Part shown: positions 45,041 to 53,784 of the stretch, piece by piece
How positions within the stretch are numbered: position 1 is the stretch's first letter
Layout: every line of letters starts with the position of its first letter
NCBI RefSeq assembly: GCF_002803155.1
Contig: NZ_NNBP01000002.1
Location: 434,001-498,000 of the forward strand
Source of the DNA: Streptomyces sp. CB02959
GTDB taxonomy: Bacteria; Actinomycetota; Actinomycetes; Streptomycetales; Streptomycetaceae
Length of the DNA: 64,000 nucleotides
Direction: 5' to 3'
The notes under the pieces: model-generated
Seen by the model: the letters and a program-made list of their open reading frames with translations, nothing else
What the model was told of the DNA's origin: nothing
The model's database searches: none
Position numbers and translations under genes: made by a program

Positions 45041-45760
45041 CTACTGCGCTGCTCCGGTGGCGGAGGCGCCGTCCGTCGGCACGGCCGCGGGCGGTACGAG
45101 TGCGGCCGGGACGGGCGGGCGCGGAAGGCGGCGGGCGAGGGGGAGGGCGATGGCGCCGAGGACGAATCCGTAGCAGGCCACGAGACCGTGCCCGTTCTCC
45201 TGGGCGAGCCACATCGCGAGCCCGGCCGCGGGCACGCCGACCGCCGGCAGCCGTTCCTTGGTTTGGGTGCCGGTCAGGAGCAGGGCCGCCGCGAGGGTGG
45301 CGGCCAGGAAGTACGTAGCGCCGGAACTGCCCGCGAAGTTGCGGGGATCGGTGCTGGGCGCCGTCTCACCGAACAGCGCGTCGATCTGCTGGGGCAGCAG
45401 AATGCCGCCGGCGAACAGCAGCAGCATGAGCGGGCCGCGCCAGAACCACTGCGCCAGCGCGGCGATCACCGCCAGGGTGGCGATGTTCCAGACGCCTCCG
45501 AACAGCCCGCCGTTCTGCATGAACACCGAGGTCACCACGCGCCACCAGCCGGTCTTGCGCGGATCGCCGTCCAGGGCGTCCATTGCTCCGGACCACGTCA
45601 GCTGGAGGACCACCGCGCCGACCGCCACGGCGGTGAGGGCGATCGCCACCCAGGGCACCGGTCGGCGGCGCATGGTGTCTTCGCCGACCAGGAGCAGGCC
45701 GCACTTGAACATCAGCACCAGCAGTGCCGCGGTCGTCAGATTGAAGATGATGGCGTCCAC
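45041..45760 (-). CDS. rhomboid-like intramembrane serine protease
   Basis: 239 residues with six or so transmembrane helices. Rhomboid hallmarks are visible: the W-R loop GWWRVVTSVFMQNGGL, catalytic Ser146 in GSSG within a helix, and His191 in ENGHGLVACYG. The C-terminus is a Pro/Ala-rich tail. It would cut membrane proteins within the bilayer; substrate unknown. Some rhomboid-like proteins are inactive, but here both catalytic residues are present. Confidence 0.75.
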   Translation of the reverse strand: MDAIIFNLTTAALLVLMFKCGLLLVGEDTMRRRPVPWVAIALTAVAVGAVVLQLTWSGAMDALDGDPRKTGWWRVVTSVFMQNGGLFGGVWNIATLAVIAALAQWFWRGPLMLLLFAGGILLPQQIDALFGETAPSTDPRNFAGSSGATYFLAATLAAALLLTGTQTKERLPAVGVPAAGLAMWLAQENGHGLVACYGFVLGAIALPLARRLPRPPVPAALVPPAAVPTDGASATGAAQ

Positions 45761-46084
45761 GTAGCTCTTCCCCCGTTGAAAAGACCCTGGTCACAGGTCG
45801 GCGCTCACCGTAGTCCAGGGAGCGTCCGTACGGTGAAGATACTGGGAGAGGGCTCAGGGTTCCGTTCCGGGGCCGCCCGCGGCGCACCCGGGCGAGCGCG
45901 CCGCGGCCGAGGGGGAGCGGCTTGCTCCGCTGCTGCCGGAGCCGGACGGGCGCGGTCGGCCGTGGCGCGGTCACCGGCCGGTGGCCGACGGGATTCTGTG
46001 GTGGTTGCGGGCAGCGCACCGGCGTTGCGCGCTGCTTCGGCCGCCTCGGATCGGCGGTGCCCGTCCGCCGCCCGGCGCCGTGCG
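45761..46084. other. intergenic stretch, nothing assigned
   Basis: 324 bp between convergently spaced minus-strand genes. It contains the promoter of the rhomboid-like gene and GC-rich sequence with open frames but no start with a ribosome site or recognisable product. Confidence 0.4.
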
Positions 46085-47041
46085 TCAGGGCAGCATGATG
46101 ACCTTGCCGAACTTCCCCGGACCGGCCAGCCGGGCGTAGGCGTCGGGGTATCGGGCCAGTTGGAAGGCCGCGTCGACGGGGACCCGCAGTCGGCCCTCGG
46201 CCAGCAGCGGGACGACGTTGGTGCGCACCGTGGCCGCGAGGAGCGCCTTCTCCGCGTGGGAGCGGCCGCGAATGGTGGTGCCGATCAGCTGGGCGCGGGC
46301 AAGCATCAGGTCGAACATGCGCAAGGGGGCGATGGACCCGCCCTGGACCCCCACGACGAGGATCCTCCCGCGGGCGCGGAGCAGTTCGACCCGCCGTAGG
46401 CAGTCCTCCCCGCCGACCAGTTCGACGACGACGTCGTACGGAGCCCCCGCGCCCTCCTCGCCGGGGACCACCACCTCCACGGTGCCACCGGTGGGGGCGA
46501 GTTCCCGCACCCGGTCGTGCAGTTCGGGCCGGCGCACACTCGCCACGACATGGGCGCCGGAAGCGGCGGCCACCTGCACCATCGCCGTACCGACTCCGCC
46601 CGCGGCGCCGGTGACCAGAACCCGGTCGCCGGCGCGAACCCCCGCTTGGCCGACCAGCGCGTCCCAGGCGGTGCTGAACGCCTCCGGGAAACCCGCGGCC
46701 TCCCGCCAGGACAACCCCACCGGGATCGGAAGGAGCAGGTCGGCGGGGACCACGATCCGTTCGGCGTGGCCACCGCCACCCACCAGGGCCATGACCCGGT
46801 CGCCGACGCCCAGTCCCGTGACCCCCGCGCCGACCTGCTCGACCTCACCGGCGATCTCCAGCCCGGGGATGTCGGCCGGCCAGCCTGGTGGCGCCGGGTA
46901 GTCGCCCCGGGCCTGTTGGAGGTCGGCCGCGTTGAGTCCCGCGGCGTGGATCCGTACTGCCACCAGGCCGGGTCCGGCCACCGGATCGGCGCGCTGTTCG
47001 AGCCGGAACGTGCCCCTGCCGTCGATCACCACTGCTCGCAT
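46085..47041 (-). CDS. NADPH:quinone oxidoreductase / zinc-free MDR family
   Basis: 318 residues from the ATG at 47041 (MRAVVIDGRGTF). Medium-chain dehydrogenase/reductase of the quinone-oxidoreductase branch: AAGLNAADLQQARGDYP, GLEIAGEVEQVG, and the NADPH-binding VTGAAGGVGTAMVQ. The cysteine ligands of zinc alcohol dehydrogenases are absent. Reduces quinones or enones with NADPH in the cytosol. Monocistronic as far as can be seen. Confidence 0.88.
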   Translation of the reverse strand: MRAVVIDGRGTFRLEQRADPVAGPGLVAVRIHAAGLNAADLQQARGDYPAPPGWPADIPGLEIAGEVEQVGAGVTGLGVGDRVMALVGGGGHAERIVVPADLLLPIPVGLSWREAAGFPEAFSTAWDALVGQAGVRAGDRVLVTGAAGGVGTAMVQVAAASGAHVVASVRRPELHDRVRELAPTGGTVEVVVPGEEGAGAPYDVVVELVGGEDCLRRVELLRARGRILVVGVQGGSIAPLRMFDLMLARAQLIGTTIRGRSHAEKALLAATVRTNVVPLLAEGRLRVPVDAAFQLARYPDAYARLAGPGKFGKVIMLP

Positions 47042-47209
47042 GGCCGCGAATCTACTCTCCTGCCCCGGCAGGGCAGTTGGGCGCACGAACCCTCCGAGCC
47101 GCAGTCATGCGGCCGTCGGTTCCGAGACCGCGACCGCGGCGGGCAGGCGCGCCCGACCGGCGGCGCCGGGAAGACGCCCGGCACGGTCAGCGGCGCGTCA
47201 GGCGATTCA

Positions 47210-48427
47210 TCAGGGAGCGGGCCGGGCCTGGCGGGGAATGCGGGCCCCCGTGCACAAGGTGGTGTCGAGGAGGGACCGTGCGTGGTCGGGGGTCTTGGGG
47301 GTGGGCGTGGGGTCGGCGGTGACCGCGACCGTGACGCCGCGGCCGTCCGCGGTGACGCCGGTGCGCGTGCGGTAGCCGGGTATGTCGCCGCCGTGGCCCC
47401 ACATCACGCCGCCGCAGCTCAGCGGTGTACTGATCAGCCCCAGTCCGTACCGGGCGCCGGGCCACAGACCGGATTCGGCCGGGACGGTGCGGCGCATCTC
47501 GGCGAGCTGCGCGGGGCGCAGGAGCCGGCCGCCGAGCAGCGCGGTGAAGAAGCGGTTCAAGTCGCTCGGGGTGGAGAGGAGTTGGCCGGCGGCCCAGGCC
47601 CAGCCGGGGTCCAGTTCCGTGACGTCGGTCAGCGGCCCGCCGGGCTTCGACGGGAAGTAGCCCTCGGGGTGGGCCTCCCGGATGTGCTCGTCGCCCACGC
47701 CGGGGAAGGCGGTGTGGCGCAGCCCGATGCGGTCGATCACCCGCCGGGTGATCTGTTCGGCCAGCGGGCGGCCGGTGACCCGCTCGATGAGCAGACCGGC
47801 CAGGAGGTAGTTGGTGTTGCTGTACGACCAACGCGTCCCGGGGGCGAACAGCGCCTTGTGCGCCAGTGCCAGGTCGAGCAGGGCGCGCGGCTGGAGGTAG
47901 GTGTGGCGGTACGTGCTGAAGTCGCCCATGAAGTCGAGGTAGTCGGGCAGTCCGCTGGTGTGCTGGAGCAGTTGGCGTACCGTGATGCGGCGTCCGTCGA
48001 TGCCCTCGCCCCGTACCAGTCCCGGCAGGTAGCGCTCGATGGGCGCGTCGAGCGCCACATTGCCTTCGCCGACCAGTTGCAGGACGACCGTGGCGGTGAA
48101 CGCCTTGGTGTTGCTCCCCGCCCGCACCTGCCCGTCGACCGGCACCCGCGCCCCGGTCGTCAAGTCCGCCACGCCCGCGGTGTAGTTGCGGGTACGCCCG
48201 TCCCGGCCGGTGGTGGCGGCCAGCGCGGCGGGGAACCGGTCCTCCTCCACCAGGCGGTGCAGTCCCTGCCGGACGGCCTCACCGGAATCACGGGCCTGCG
48301 CGGCCGGTGTGGGCAGTGTGCCGCTCAGGGCCAGCGCGGCGGCCGTCACCGTCACCGTCGCGATCCCCCGCCGCCCGCACCATGACGAAGCGCGGGACCG
48401 CCGCACCTGATGAGCGGGATCGGTCAT
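47210..48427 (-). CDS. secreted class C beta-lactamase-like serine hydrolase
   Basis: 405 residues. Signal peptide: R-rich start, hydrophobic GIATVTVTAAALALSG, cleavage near AAQA. Penicillin-recognising fold with catalytic SNTK (Ser105, Lys108), YSN in RWSYSNTN and HGG in MWGHGGDIPG. Related to D-alanyl-D-alanine carboxypeptidases/esterases of the R61 type. Acts outside the cell on peptidoglycan or small esters; substrate not determinable. Confidence 0.9.
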   Translation of the reverse strand: MTDPAHQVRRSRASSWCGRRGIATVTVTAAALALSGTLPTPAAQARDSGEAVRQGLHRLVEEDRFPAALAATTGRDGRTRNYTAGVADLTTGARVPVDGQVRAGSNTKAFTATVVLQLVGEGNVALDAPIERYLPGLVRGEGIDGRRITVRQLLQHTSGLPDYLDFMGDFSTYRHTYLQPRALLDLALAHKALFAPGTRWSYSNTNYLLAGLLIERVTGRPLAEQITRRVIDRIGLRHTAFPGVGDEHIREAHPEGYFPSKPGGPLTDVTELDPGWAWAAGQLLSTPSDLNRFFTALLGGRLLRPAQLAEMRRTVPAESGLWPGARYGLGLISTPLSCGGVMWGHGGDIPGYRTRTGVTADGRGVTVAVTADPTPTPKTPDHARSLLDTTLCTGARIPRQARPAP

Positions 48428-48692
48428 GACATCTCCCCTGTCCCTCCTGGGCGCAAGCCGCCCGCCGCATCGGATATGCGGCCCTGCCCAGCGTGCGCCC
48501 GTACGCGCCGCCGAACCATCCGGGCAGCGGGACCGTGCGCGGTGGGGACAGCCCCCGGTTCCGGGGCCGCGGCGGCATGCGCGCGGCGGCCTCCGGGCCG
48601 GGTCAGCGGAGCCTGGCGCCGTACACGTGCTCCACCGTCATCGTCATGAGCACCCTGCGGTCGGACTGCCGGCGGTGGGCGCCGCGGGGCCG
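48428..48692. other. intergenic stretch, nothing assigned
   Basis: 265 bp, GC-rich, upstream of the serine hydrolase (minus strand) and downstream of the DCC protein. No supported gene; presumed to hold the hydrolase promoter. Confidence 0.4.
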
Positions 48693-49106
48693 TCAGGAGC
48701 CCGGGTTCGGGCGGCTGTTGGCCGGGAGGGCGCAGGCCGGGGTGCCGCCGGGCATGCGGTGGCGGTTGGTGGCGATCAGGCGGTAGACGGCGTGGGCGAT
48801 CCAGCGCACCGGGGGGAGGGTGAGGACGGCGCCGGCGACGGACCAGGGGGCGCCCGCGCCGAGCAGGAGCTTGGCGACGGCCTGGGCGCCGCCGTGGACC
48901 GTTCCCGTCGGGGTGATCCACAGCACCTCGTGCTCGGCGCGCTGCTGGGTGACCCCGAGTGCGTCCAGGTCCGTGAACTGCCAGGCGGTGATCAGGCAGC
49001 GGGGCCGGAGGTACCGCTCGGCGATGTTCACGGAGGTGGTGCAGAAGCCGCAGTCGCCGTCGTAGACGAGTACGGGTCGGGTCCTCGGGGTCGTCGGAGT
49101 CGTCAT
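48693..49106 (-). CDS. thiol-disulfide oxidoreductase DCC family (DUF393)
   Basis: 137 residues, ATG at 49106. Diagnostic DGDCGFC near the N-terminus (the D-x-x-C-x-x-C of the DCC family), then VLWITPTGTVHGGAQAVA and a hydrophobic VAGAVLTLPPVRWIAHAVYRLIA helix. Small thioredoxin-like protein whose role is generally unknown. Confidence 0.88.
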   Translation of the reverse strand: MTTPTTPRTRPVLVYDGDCGFCTTSVNIAERYLRPRCLITAWQFTDLDALGVTQQRAEHEVLWITPTGTVHGGAQAVAKLLLGAGAPWSVAGAVLTLPPVRWIAHAVYRLIATNRHRMPGGTPACALPANSRPNPGS

Positions 49107-49203
49107 GTGCCCATCATGGCGGAGCCGGGCGTCGCCGAGCGTGAGGGGGGTTGACGGTCGGTCGTGGGCGCGGGGGGCAGGGTGGCCCGCTGTCGCGGGG
49201 TGG

Positions 49204-49590
49204 TTACGCCTCGTCCTCGGTGTGCTGCTTCTCCTTGAGGCGGGCCGATTCCTTGCGGACCTCGGCCTGGGTGGCGCGCTCCTTCTGGAGCCACTCCGGG
49301 TTCTCCGTCTTGAGGGCGTCGATCTGCTCCGTGGTGAGGGCCTCGGTGACCCCGGCACGGGCGAGACCGGAGATGGAGACGCCCAGCTTGGCCGCGACCA
49401 CCGGTCGGGGGTGGGGGCCGTTGCGCCGCAGCTCGCGCAGCCACTCGGGCGGGTCCGCCTGGAGTGCGTTGAGTTCGGTGCGGGAGACGGCGCCCTCCTG
49501 GAACTCTGCGGGGGTGGCCTGGAGGTACACACCCAGCTTCTTCGCCGCGGTGGCGGGCTTCATCGTCTGGGCGGTCTGGTGCGACTTCAT
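49204..49590 (-). CDS. DUF5997 family protein
   Basis: 128 residues, ATG at 49590. MKPATAAKKLGVYLQATPAEFQ and VSISGLARAGVTEALTTEQIDAL match a conserved actinobacterial family of unknown function; the tail is highly charged. Divergent from the LysR-domain gene at 49661 with only 70 bp between starts, a pairing common in Streptomyces genomes. Function unknown. Confidence 0.8.
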   Translation of the reverse strand: MKSHQTAQTMKPATAAKKLGVYLQATPAEFQEGAVSRTELNALQADPPEWLRELRRNGPHPRPVVAAKLGVSISGLARAGVTEALTTEQIDALKTENPEWLQKERATQAEVRKESARLKEKQHTEDEA

Positions 49591-49660
49591 GGCTCCAGGG
49601 TATCGAGCGTGCGCACCACCTCTGACCACGGCCTCCGGCCACGCCGGGTAACCTGGCGGG

Positions 49661-50440
49661 GTGACAGGCTCGGAAGCATCCCCCTCGTTCCGGCTCGCGT
49701 ATGTACCCGGAGTGACACCCGCCAAGTGGGTGCGGATCTGGAACGAGCGCCTGCCGGACGTCCCGCTCACCCTCCTCCAGGTGTCGGCCACCGAGGCCGC
49801 CGCCGCCCTGCGGGACGGTGGCGCCGACGCCGGTTTCCTGCGGCTGCCGGTCGACCGGACGGATCTCAGCGCGATCCCGCTGTACACCGAGAGCTCGGTG
49901 GTCGTCGTGCCCAAGGACCACCTCGTGGCCGCCTTCGAGGAGGTGAGCGCGGAGGACCTCGCCGAGGAGATCGTGCTGCACCCGCTCGACGACACCCTGG
50001 ACTGGGCGCAGCCGCCGGGCCGGCCCGCGATCGAGCGTCCGGCCACCACTCCCGACGCCATCGAGCTGGTGGCGGCCGGCGTGGGCCTGCTGGTCGTCCC
50101 GCAGTCGCTCGCGCGGCTGTACCACCGGCGGGACCTCACCTACCGGCCGATCACCGGCACCCCGCAGTCCCAGGTCGCGCTGTCGTGGCGCGAGGACCGG
50201 ACCACCGACCGGGTGGAGGACTTCATCGGGATCGTCCGCGGGCGGACGGTGAACAGCTCCCGGGGCCGCCGCCCGGCCGAGGAGACCAAGCAGAAGCCGT
50301 CCGGCAAGAAGGAGCAGCCGTCCGGCAAGGGGGGCGGGGCGGCGCGGGGGAAGGCGCCGGCCGCCGGGCGCGGCCCGCGGCGCGGCGCCGGTGCACCCAA
50401 GGACGGGGGCCGGCGCGGTCGGCCGCGCCGGCGGTCGTAG
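49661..50440 (+). CDS. LysR substrate-binding domain protein without HTH, basic tail
   Basis: 259 residues from a GTG at 49661. The first ~195 are a LysR-type effector-binding domain (RLAYVPGVTPAKWVRIWNERLP, VVVPKDHLVAA, VPQSLARLYHR), but the N-terminal helix-turn-helix is missing. The last ~60 residues are Lys/Arg/Gly-rich (KQKPSGKKEQPSGKGGG, ending RRGRPRRRS), as if nucleic-acid-binding. A DNA-contacting role through the tail is conjecture. Confidence 0.8.
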   Translation: MTGSEASPSFRLAYVPGVTPAKWVRIWNERLPDVPLTLLQVSATEAAAALRDGGADAGFLRLPVDRTDLSAIPLYTESSVVVVPKDHLVAAFEEVSAEDLAEEIVLHPLDDTLDWAQPPGRPAIERPATTPDAIELVAAGVGLLVVPQSLARLYHRRDLTYRPITGTPQSQVALSWREDRTTDRVEDFIGIVRGRTVNSSRGRRPAEETKQKPSGKKEQPSGKGGGAARGKAPAAGRGPRRGAGAPKDGGRRGRPRRRS

Positions 50441-50462
50441 CGTCCCTCGGAGGCCCGGGGGC

Positions 50463-51542
50463 TCAGTGTCCCTGGGCGGCCTTGACGTTGTCGCCGAAGG
50501 TCCAGCCCTTCGCGCCGTCCCAGTTGAGGGACCAGGTCATCAGGCCCTTCAGGCCGTTGCGGTAGGTGTTCCACGCCTGGGCCACCAGGCCCGGGGCCAT
50601 GTAGCCGCCGCCCGCGCCCGGCTGGGCGGGCAGCCCGGGGACCTGCTTGTCGTAGGGGACCTTGATGGTGGTGCCCTGGACGGTCAGGCCCTTGTCGAGG
50701 CAGTCGGTCTGCCGGGTGAAGCCCTCGACGGTGCCGGCCTCGTACGAGTCGCCGGAACACCCGTACATGCTGCCGTTGTAGTACTGCATGTTCAGCCACC
50801 AGAGGCGGCCGTTGTCGGCGTACTTCTTGATGATCGGCAGGTAGGCGCCCCAGATGGAGCCGTAGGTCACGCTGCCGCCGGTGACGTAGGCGGTCTCGGG
50901 GGCCATGGTGAGGCCGAAGCCCGCCGGCATCTGGGCGAGGATGCCGTCGATGATGCGGATGAGGTTGGACTGCGAGGGCGACAGCTGGTTGATGTTGCCG
51001 CTGCCGCTGAGGCCGGTCTCGATGTCGATGTCGATGCCGTCGAAGTTGTACTTCTTGAGGAGCGGCACGACCGTCGCGACGAAACGGTCGGCCACGGCGG
51101 TGGAGTTGAGGTCGATACCGGCGGTGGCGCCGCCGATGGACATCAGGATGGTGGCACCGTCGCTCTTCGCCTGGCACATCTCGGCCGGCGTCGGCACCTT
51201 CACCGTCGCGTCCATGCCGTCCTCCCAGCGGGCGGTGCCGTCCGAGCTGATGACGGGGAACGCGGCGTTGAGGACGTTGTAGCCGTGGGCGCGGATCTGC
51301 GGGTCGGCGATCGAGGTCCAGCCGAACGGCGGGTGGACGCCGTTGGCCGCGCCGTCCCAGTTCTCCCAGTACCCCTGGAGGACCTTGCCGGTGGGCTTCG
51401 GCTTCACGGCGCAGGTGTCGCTCCGGGGCGCGGCGGTGGCGGGTGCCGCGGCGCCCAGCATCGGCAGGAGGCAGGCGGCCGCCAGGCCGGTTTTCAGCAG
51501 ACGCGCTATCCGACCGGTCACGCTGGGCTCCCTTCGCGCCAT
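50463..51542 (-). CDS. secreted GH18 chitinase
   Basis: 359 residues. Signal peptide (RIARLLKTGLAAACLLPMLGAAAPATA). Catalytic barrel of glycoside hydrolase family 18 with DGIDIDIE at 168-175, catalytic Glu175, and the SIGG strand (SIGGATAG) before it; no carbohydrate-binding module. Degrades chitin outside the cell. The promoter carries a TGGTCCATACCT box, matching direct-repeat/dre elements upstream of Streptomyces chitinase genes, so GlcNAc-responsive control by DasR is likely. Confidence 0.93.
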   Translation of the reverse strand: MARREPSVTGRIARLLKTGLAAACLLPMLGAAAPATAAPRSDTCAVKPKPTGKVLQGYWENWDGAANGVHPPFGWTSIADPQIRAHGYNVLNAAFPVISSDGTARWEDGMDATVKVPTPAEMCQAKSDGATILMSIGGATAGIDLNSTAVADRFVATVVPLLKKYNFDGIDIDIETGLSGSGNINQLSPSQSNLIRIIDGILAQMPAGFGLTMAPETAYVTGGSVTYGSIWGAYLPIIKKYADNGRLWWLNMQYYNGSMYGCSGDSYEAGTVEGFTRQTDCLDKGLTVQGTTIKVPYDKQVPGLPAQPGAGGGYMAPGLVAQAWNTYRNGLKGLMTWSLNWDGAKGWTFGDNVKAAQGH

Positions 51543-51592
51543 GACGGGGCGTCAGTGGCGGGGAATCGGGGGGTGGTGCGCACACCGTAGAT

Positions 51593-51604
51593 TGGTCCAT
51601 ACCT
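51593..51604. promoter_or_regulatory. dre-like (DasR) box
   Basis: TGGTCCATACCT, 50 bp upstream of the chitinase start, fits the TGGTCYAGACCW-type repeat known in Streptomyces chitinase promoters. Recognition by DasR is by analogy. Confidence 0.6.
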
Positions 51605-51663
51605 TTCGTCAATGGGTAGGGACCGTACGGGACTTGGGGCCTGCCGGCTTCGGGTGTCGGGGC

Positions 51664-52293
51664 TCAGGAGTCCGTGCGGCGGGTGCGGCGGGCCCGGGAA
51701 ACGGCGTGGATCACCAGCGGGAGATAGGTGCCGGGCAGCTCGTCCGGGGGGAGGTGGTCCGGTTCGACCAGGCTCTGCGCGAGGGAGCCCTCGTGGACGG
51801 CGGTGACCAGGCGGGCGAGGGAGTCCAGGTCGACGGTGGGGCGTCGTCCCAGCCGGTCGAAGAGGACGGCCAGCAGCCGGGCGATCTCCGTGCGGAGGCG
51901 GCGGTCGTGCTCGGCGAGGGTGCGGGCCGTCTCGGGGTGCCGGATGGCGTGGAGCGTGAACTCCGTCGAGAGCAGGTACCAGCGGCGCTCGGCCTCGTCC
52001 GGCGTGCTGGTGCGGGCGATCAGCGTGCGCAGCGGGTCCTCGGTGTCCTGCATCTCGTCGACCGCCGCGGTCAGCCGCTCGACGACGCGCCGGGCGTGCA
52101 GGTCGAAGAGCGCGAAGAACAGCTCTTCCTTGGTCCGGTAGTTGGAGTAGAACGCCCCGCGGGTGAGGCCCGCGCGGTCGCAGATCTCCTCGATGGAGGC
52201 GCCGTGGAAGCCGCGGTCGGCGAAGGTCTCCCGCGCCGCGTCGAGCAGTCGGGCGGTGGTCTGCGGCCGGCGCTTGGTCGGTCCCTTGGGCAA
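51664..52293 (-). CDS. TetR-family regulator
   Basis: 209 residues if the TTG at 52293 is used; it has a perfect GGAGGG 5 nt upstream. Alternative upstream ATG codons near 52320 lack one. The HTH reads RLLDAARETFADRGFHGASIEEICDRAGLTRGAFYSNYRTKEEL. The C-terminal domain includes EFTLHAIRHPETARTLAEHDRRL. A 32-bp palindrome lies ~65 bp upstream. Target is unknown, but autoregulation is likely; it is followed by the chitinase promoter. Confidence 0.85.
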   Translation of the reverse strand: MPKGPTKRRPQTTARLLDAARETFADRGFHGASIEEICDRAGLTRGAFYSNYRTKEELFFALFDLHARRVVERLTAAVDEMQDTEDPLRTLIARTSTPDEAERRWYLLSTEFTLHAIRHPETARTLAEHDRRLRTEIARLLAVLFDRLGRRPTVDLDSLARLVTAVHEGSLAQSLVEPDHLPPDELPGTYLPLVIHAVSRARRTRRTDS

Positions 52294-52355
52294 CGCGTCC
52301 CTCCACAGGCATTGACACATTGACACGCCGACGTGACTGCGCTCACGGTACAGCA

Positions 52356-52387
52356 CCGTATGCGATACGTATTCGTATCCGATACGG
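52356..52387. promoter_or_regulatory. 32-bp palindrome upstream of the TetR gene
   Basis: Built from nested GATACG/CGTATC half-sites: the perfect inner palindrome GATACG-TATT-CGTATC lies within outer arms CCGTAT.../...ATACGG; 26 of 32 positions are symmetric. It lies between the TetR start (52293) and the stop of the upstream MepB gene. Likely operator of the adjacent TetR protein. Confidence 0.65.
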
Positions 52388-52486
52388 CATGTACCGCCTG
52401 TGGGTTCGCGTCCCCCTTGCCCGCCGTATGCCGCTGTATGTCGCGGCACGACGCCGGATGCCGCACCGCGGGTGGCGGCCGGGCGG

Positions 52487-53011
52487 CTACGAGCCGTAGA
52501 GGGCGCGTGCGCGCGTCAGGTCGGCGGGCCCGTCGTGGCCGAGGTCGAAGAAGTAGTGCACCTGCCAGGCCTGGGTGCTGCGGGCCTGCCGGTTGGTCGT
52601 GGTCACCCACGGCGGATAGACGCGGAATCCGCGCTTCCCACCGGATCCGCCACGGGAGACGATGCCGCGCTCGCACAGCACCTCGCGCGGGAACACGAAC
52701 TGCCCGAAGCCGTCGTCGTCGCGGCTGCCGATGACGAAGAGGTCCACACCGTCGTCGGCGTCGAACGGCCGAATCGGCCCCTCCTCGGACCGCTGCCACA
52801 CGGTGACGAACTGGCCCACCTTCGTGGGGGTGGTCTTGGCCACGCGGAACCGGACCGACCGGTCGTCGAGTGTGAACCCGCAAGCCGCGTACGCGGCGCC
52901 CTCCGGTTCGGGCACCGGCACTGAGCAGGCGAAACCGATCGGGTCGTACACCGACGCCTTCGCCACCAGGAGGTCGCCGTGGAGCCCCGCCCACGGCTGA
53001 TTCGTCACCAT
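52487..53011 (-). CDS. MepB family protein
   Basis: 174 residues from the ATG at 53011. Pattern of the MepB family: LHGDLLVAKASVYDPIGF, AYAACGFTLDDRSVRFRVAKTTPTKVGQFVTVW, and FPREVLCERGIVS. Function of the family is unclear. It ends ~100 bp before the palindrome of the downstream TetR gene. Confidence 0.8.
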   Translation of the reverse strand: MVTNQPWAGLHGDLLVAKASVYDPIGFACSVPVPEPEGAAYAACGFTLDDRSVRFRVAKTTPTKVGQFVTVWQRSEEGPIRPFDADDGVDLFVIGSRDDDGFGQFVFPREVLCERGIVSRGGSGGKRGFRVYPPWVTTTNRQARSTQAWQVHYFFDLGHDGPADLTRARALYGS

Positions 53012-53126
53012 GCCGCCATCCTGCCATCGCGACCGCGCGCCGCGTCGGCCCCCACCCGTCCCGTGACGCAAGGCGGCGCGGCTCGGAGCCGCCCCGGGCA
53101 CGGCCGAGCCGTAGCGGACCGGCCCC

Positions 53127-53672
53127 TTACCGGCGCGCCTGCCACTCCTCACGGGTCAGCGCGTACTCCACATCGCCGTGCTCGTCGCCCTCCACCCGGT
53201 AGGGCCACTCGTCGAAGTAGGTGCGGACGTAGGAGAGTCCGCTCTTCTCCATCACGCGGCGGGAGCCCGCGTTGACGTACATGGTGTTCGCGGTGATCCG
53301 CTCGTAGCCCAGCTCGCCGAAGCCCTTCCCGATGAGCGCCAGGGAGCCTTCGGTGGCGAACCCTCGGCCCCAGGCGGCCTTGCGCAGGCGGTATCCCAGC
53401 TCGGCCGAGCGTGCCGGGCCGTCGCCGTGCGGTCGGAGGCAGTGCCAGCCGAGGAACTCGCCGGTGGCGCGCAGATGCGTGGCCCAGAAGCCGCCCGGCA
53501 GCATCCGTGCGAAGGACTCGGCCCGGATCTCGTCCCGGGTCGTCGGACGGCCGCCGGTGATGTACCGCATCACCTGCGGGTCGCTGTCGAGTTCCACCAC
53601 CAGATCGAGGTCGGCCTCGGTGTCGGTGAACGGCCGGAGGGCCAGGCGGGCGGTCGTCAGGTACGTCTCCAT
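53127..53672 (-). CDS. GNAT N-acetyltransferase
   Basis: 181 residues, ATG at 53672. RimJ/RimL-type GNAT fold: TTARLALRPFTDTEADL, HLRATGEFLGWHCLRP, ELGYRLRKAAWGRGFATEGSLAL with the acetyl-CoA-binding RxxGxG/A region, and NAGSRRVMEKSGL. Substrate unknown. Divergent from the F420-type reductase gene. Confidence 0.87.
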   Translation of the reverse strand: METYLTTARLALRPFTDTEADLDLVVELDSDPQVMRYITGGRPTTRDEIRAESFARMLPGGFWATHLRATGEFLGWHCLRPHGDGPARSAELGYRLRKAAWGRGFATEGSLALIGKGFGELGYERITANTMYVNAGSRRVMEKSGLSYVRTYFDEWPYRVEGDEHGDVEYALTREEWQARR

Positions 53673-53745
53673 GGGGTGATGTTCAACAGGCCGGGCCGCC
53701 TCCGCCAGCCAATTACGGGGGAGCGGCCGGGCCTGCCGGGGCGAC

Positions 53746-53777
53746 TTGACCTTCACCCCGGCGTGAAGGTCGAGGGT
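53746..53777 (+). promoter_or_regulatory. MerR-type promoter/operator, site 1 (DUF385 gene)
   Basis: TTGACC (53746-53751) overlaps a perfect palindrome of ACCTTCAC and GTGAAGGT separated by 6 bp (53749-53770), the classic MerR-family operator between the -35 and -10. A -10-like GAGGGT follows about 20 bp on. The start of transcription would fall at or very near the ATG at 53785, suggesting a leaderless or very short-leader mRNA. Confidence 0.75.
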
Positions 53778-53784
53778 GGTGCTC

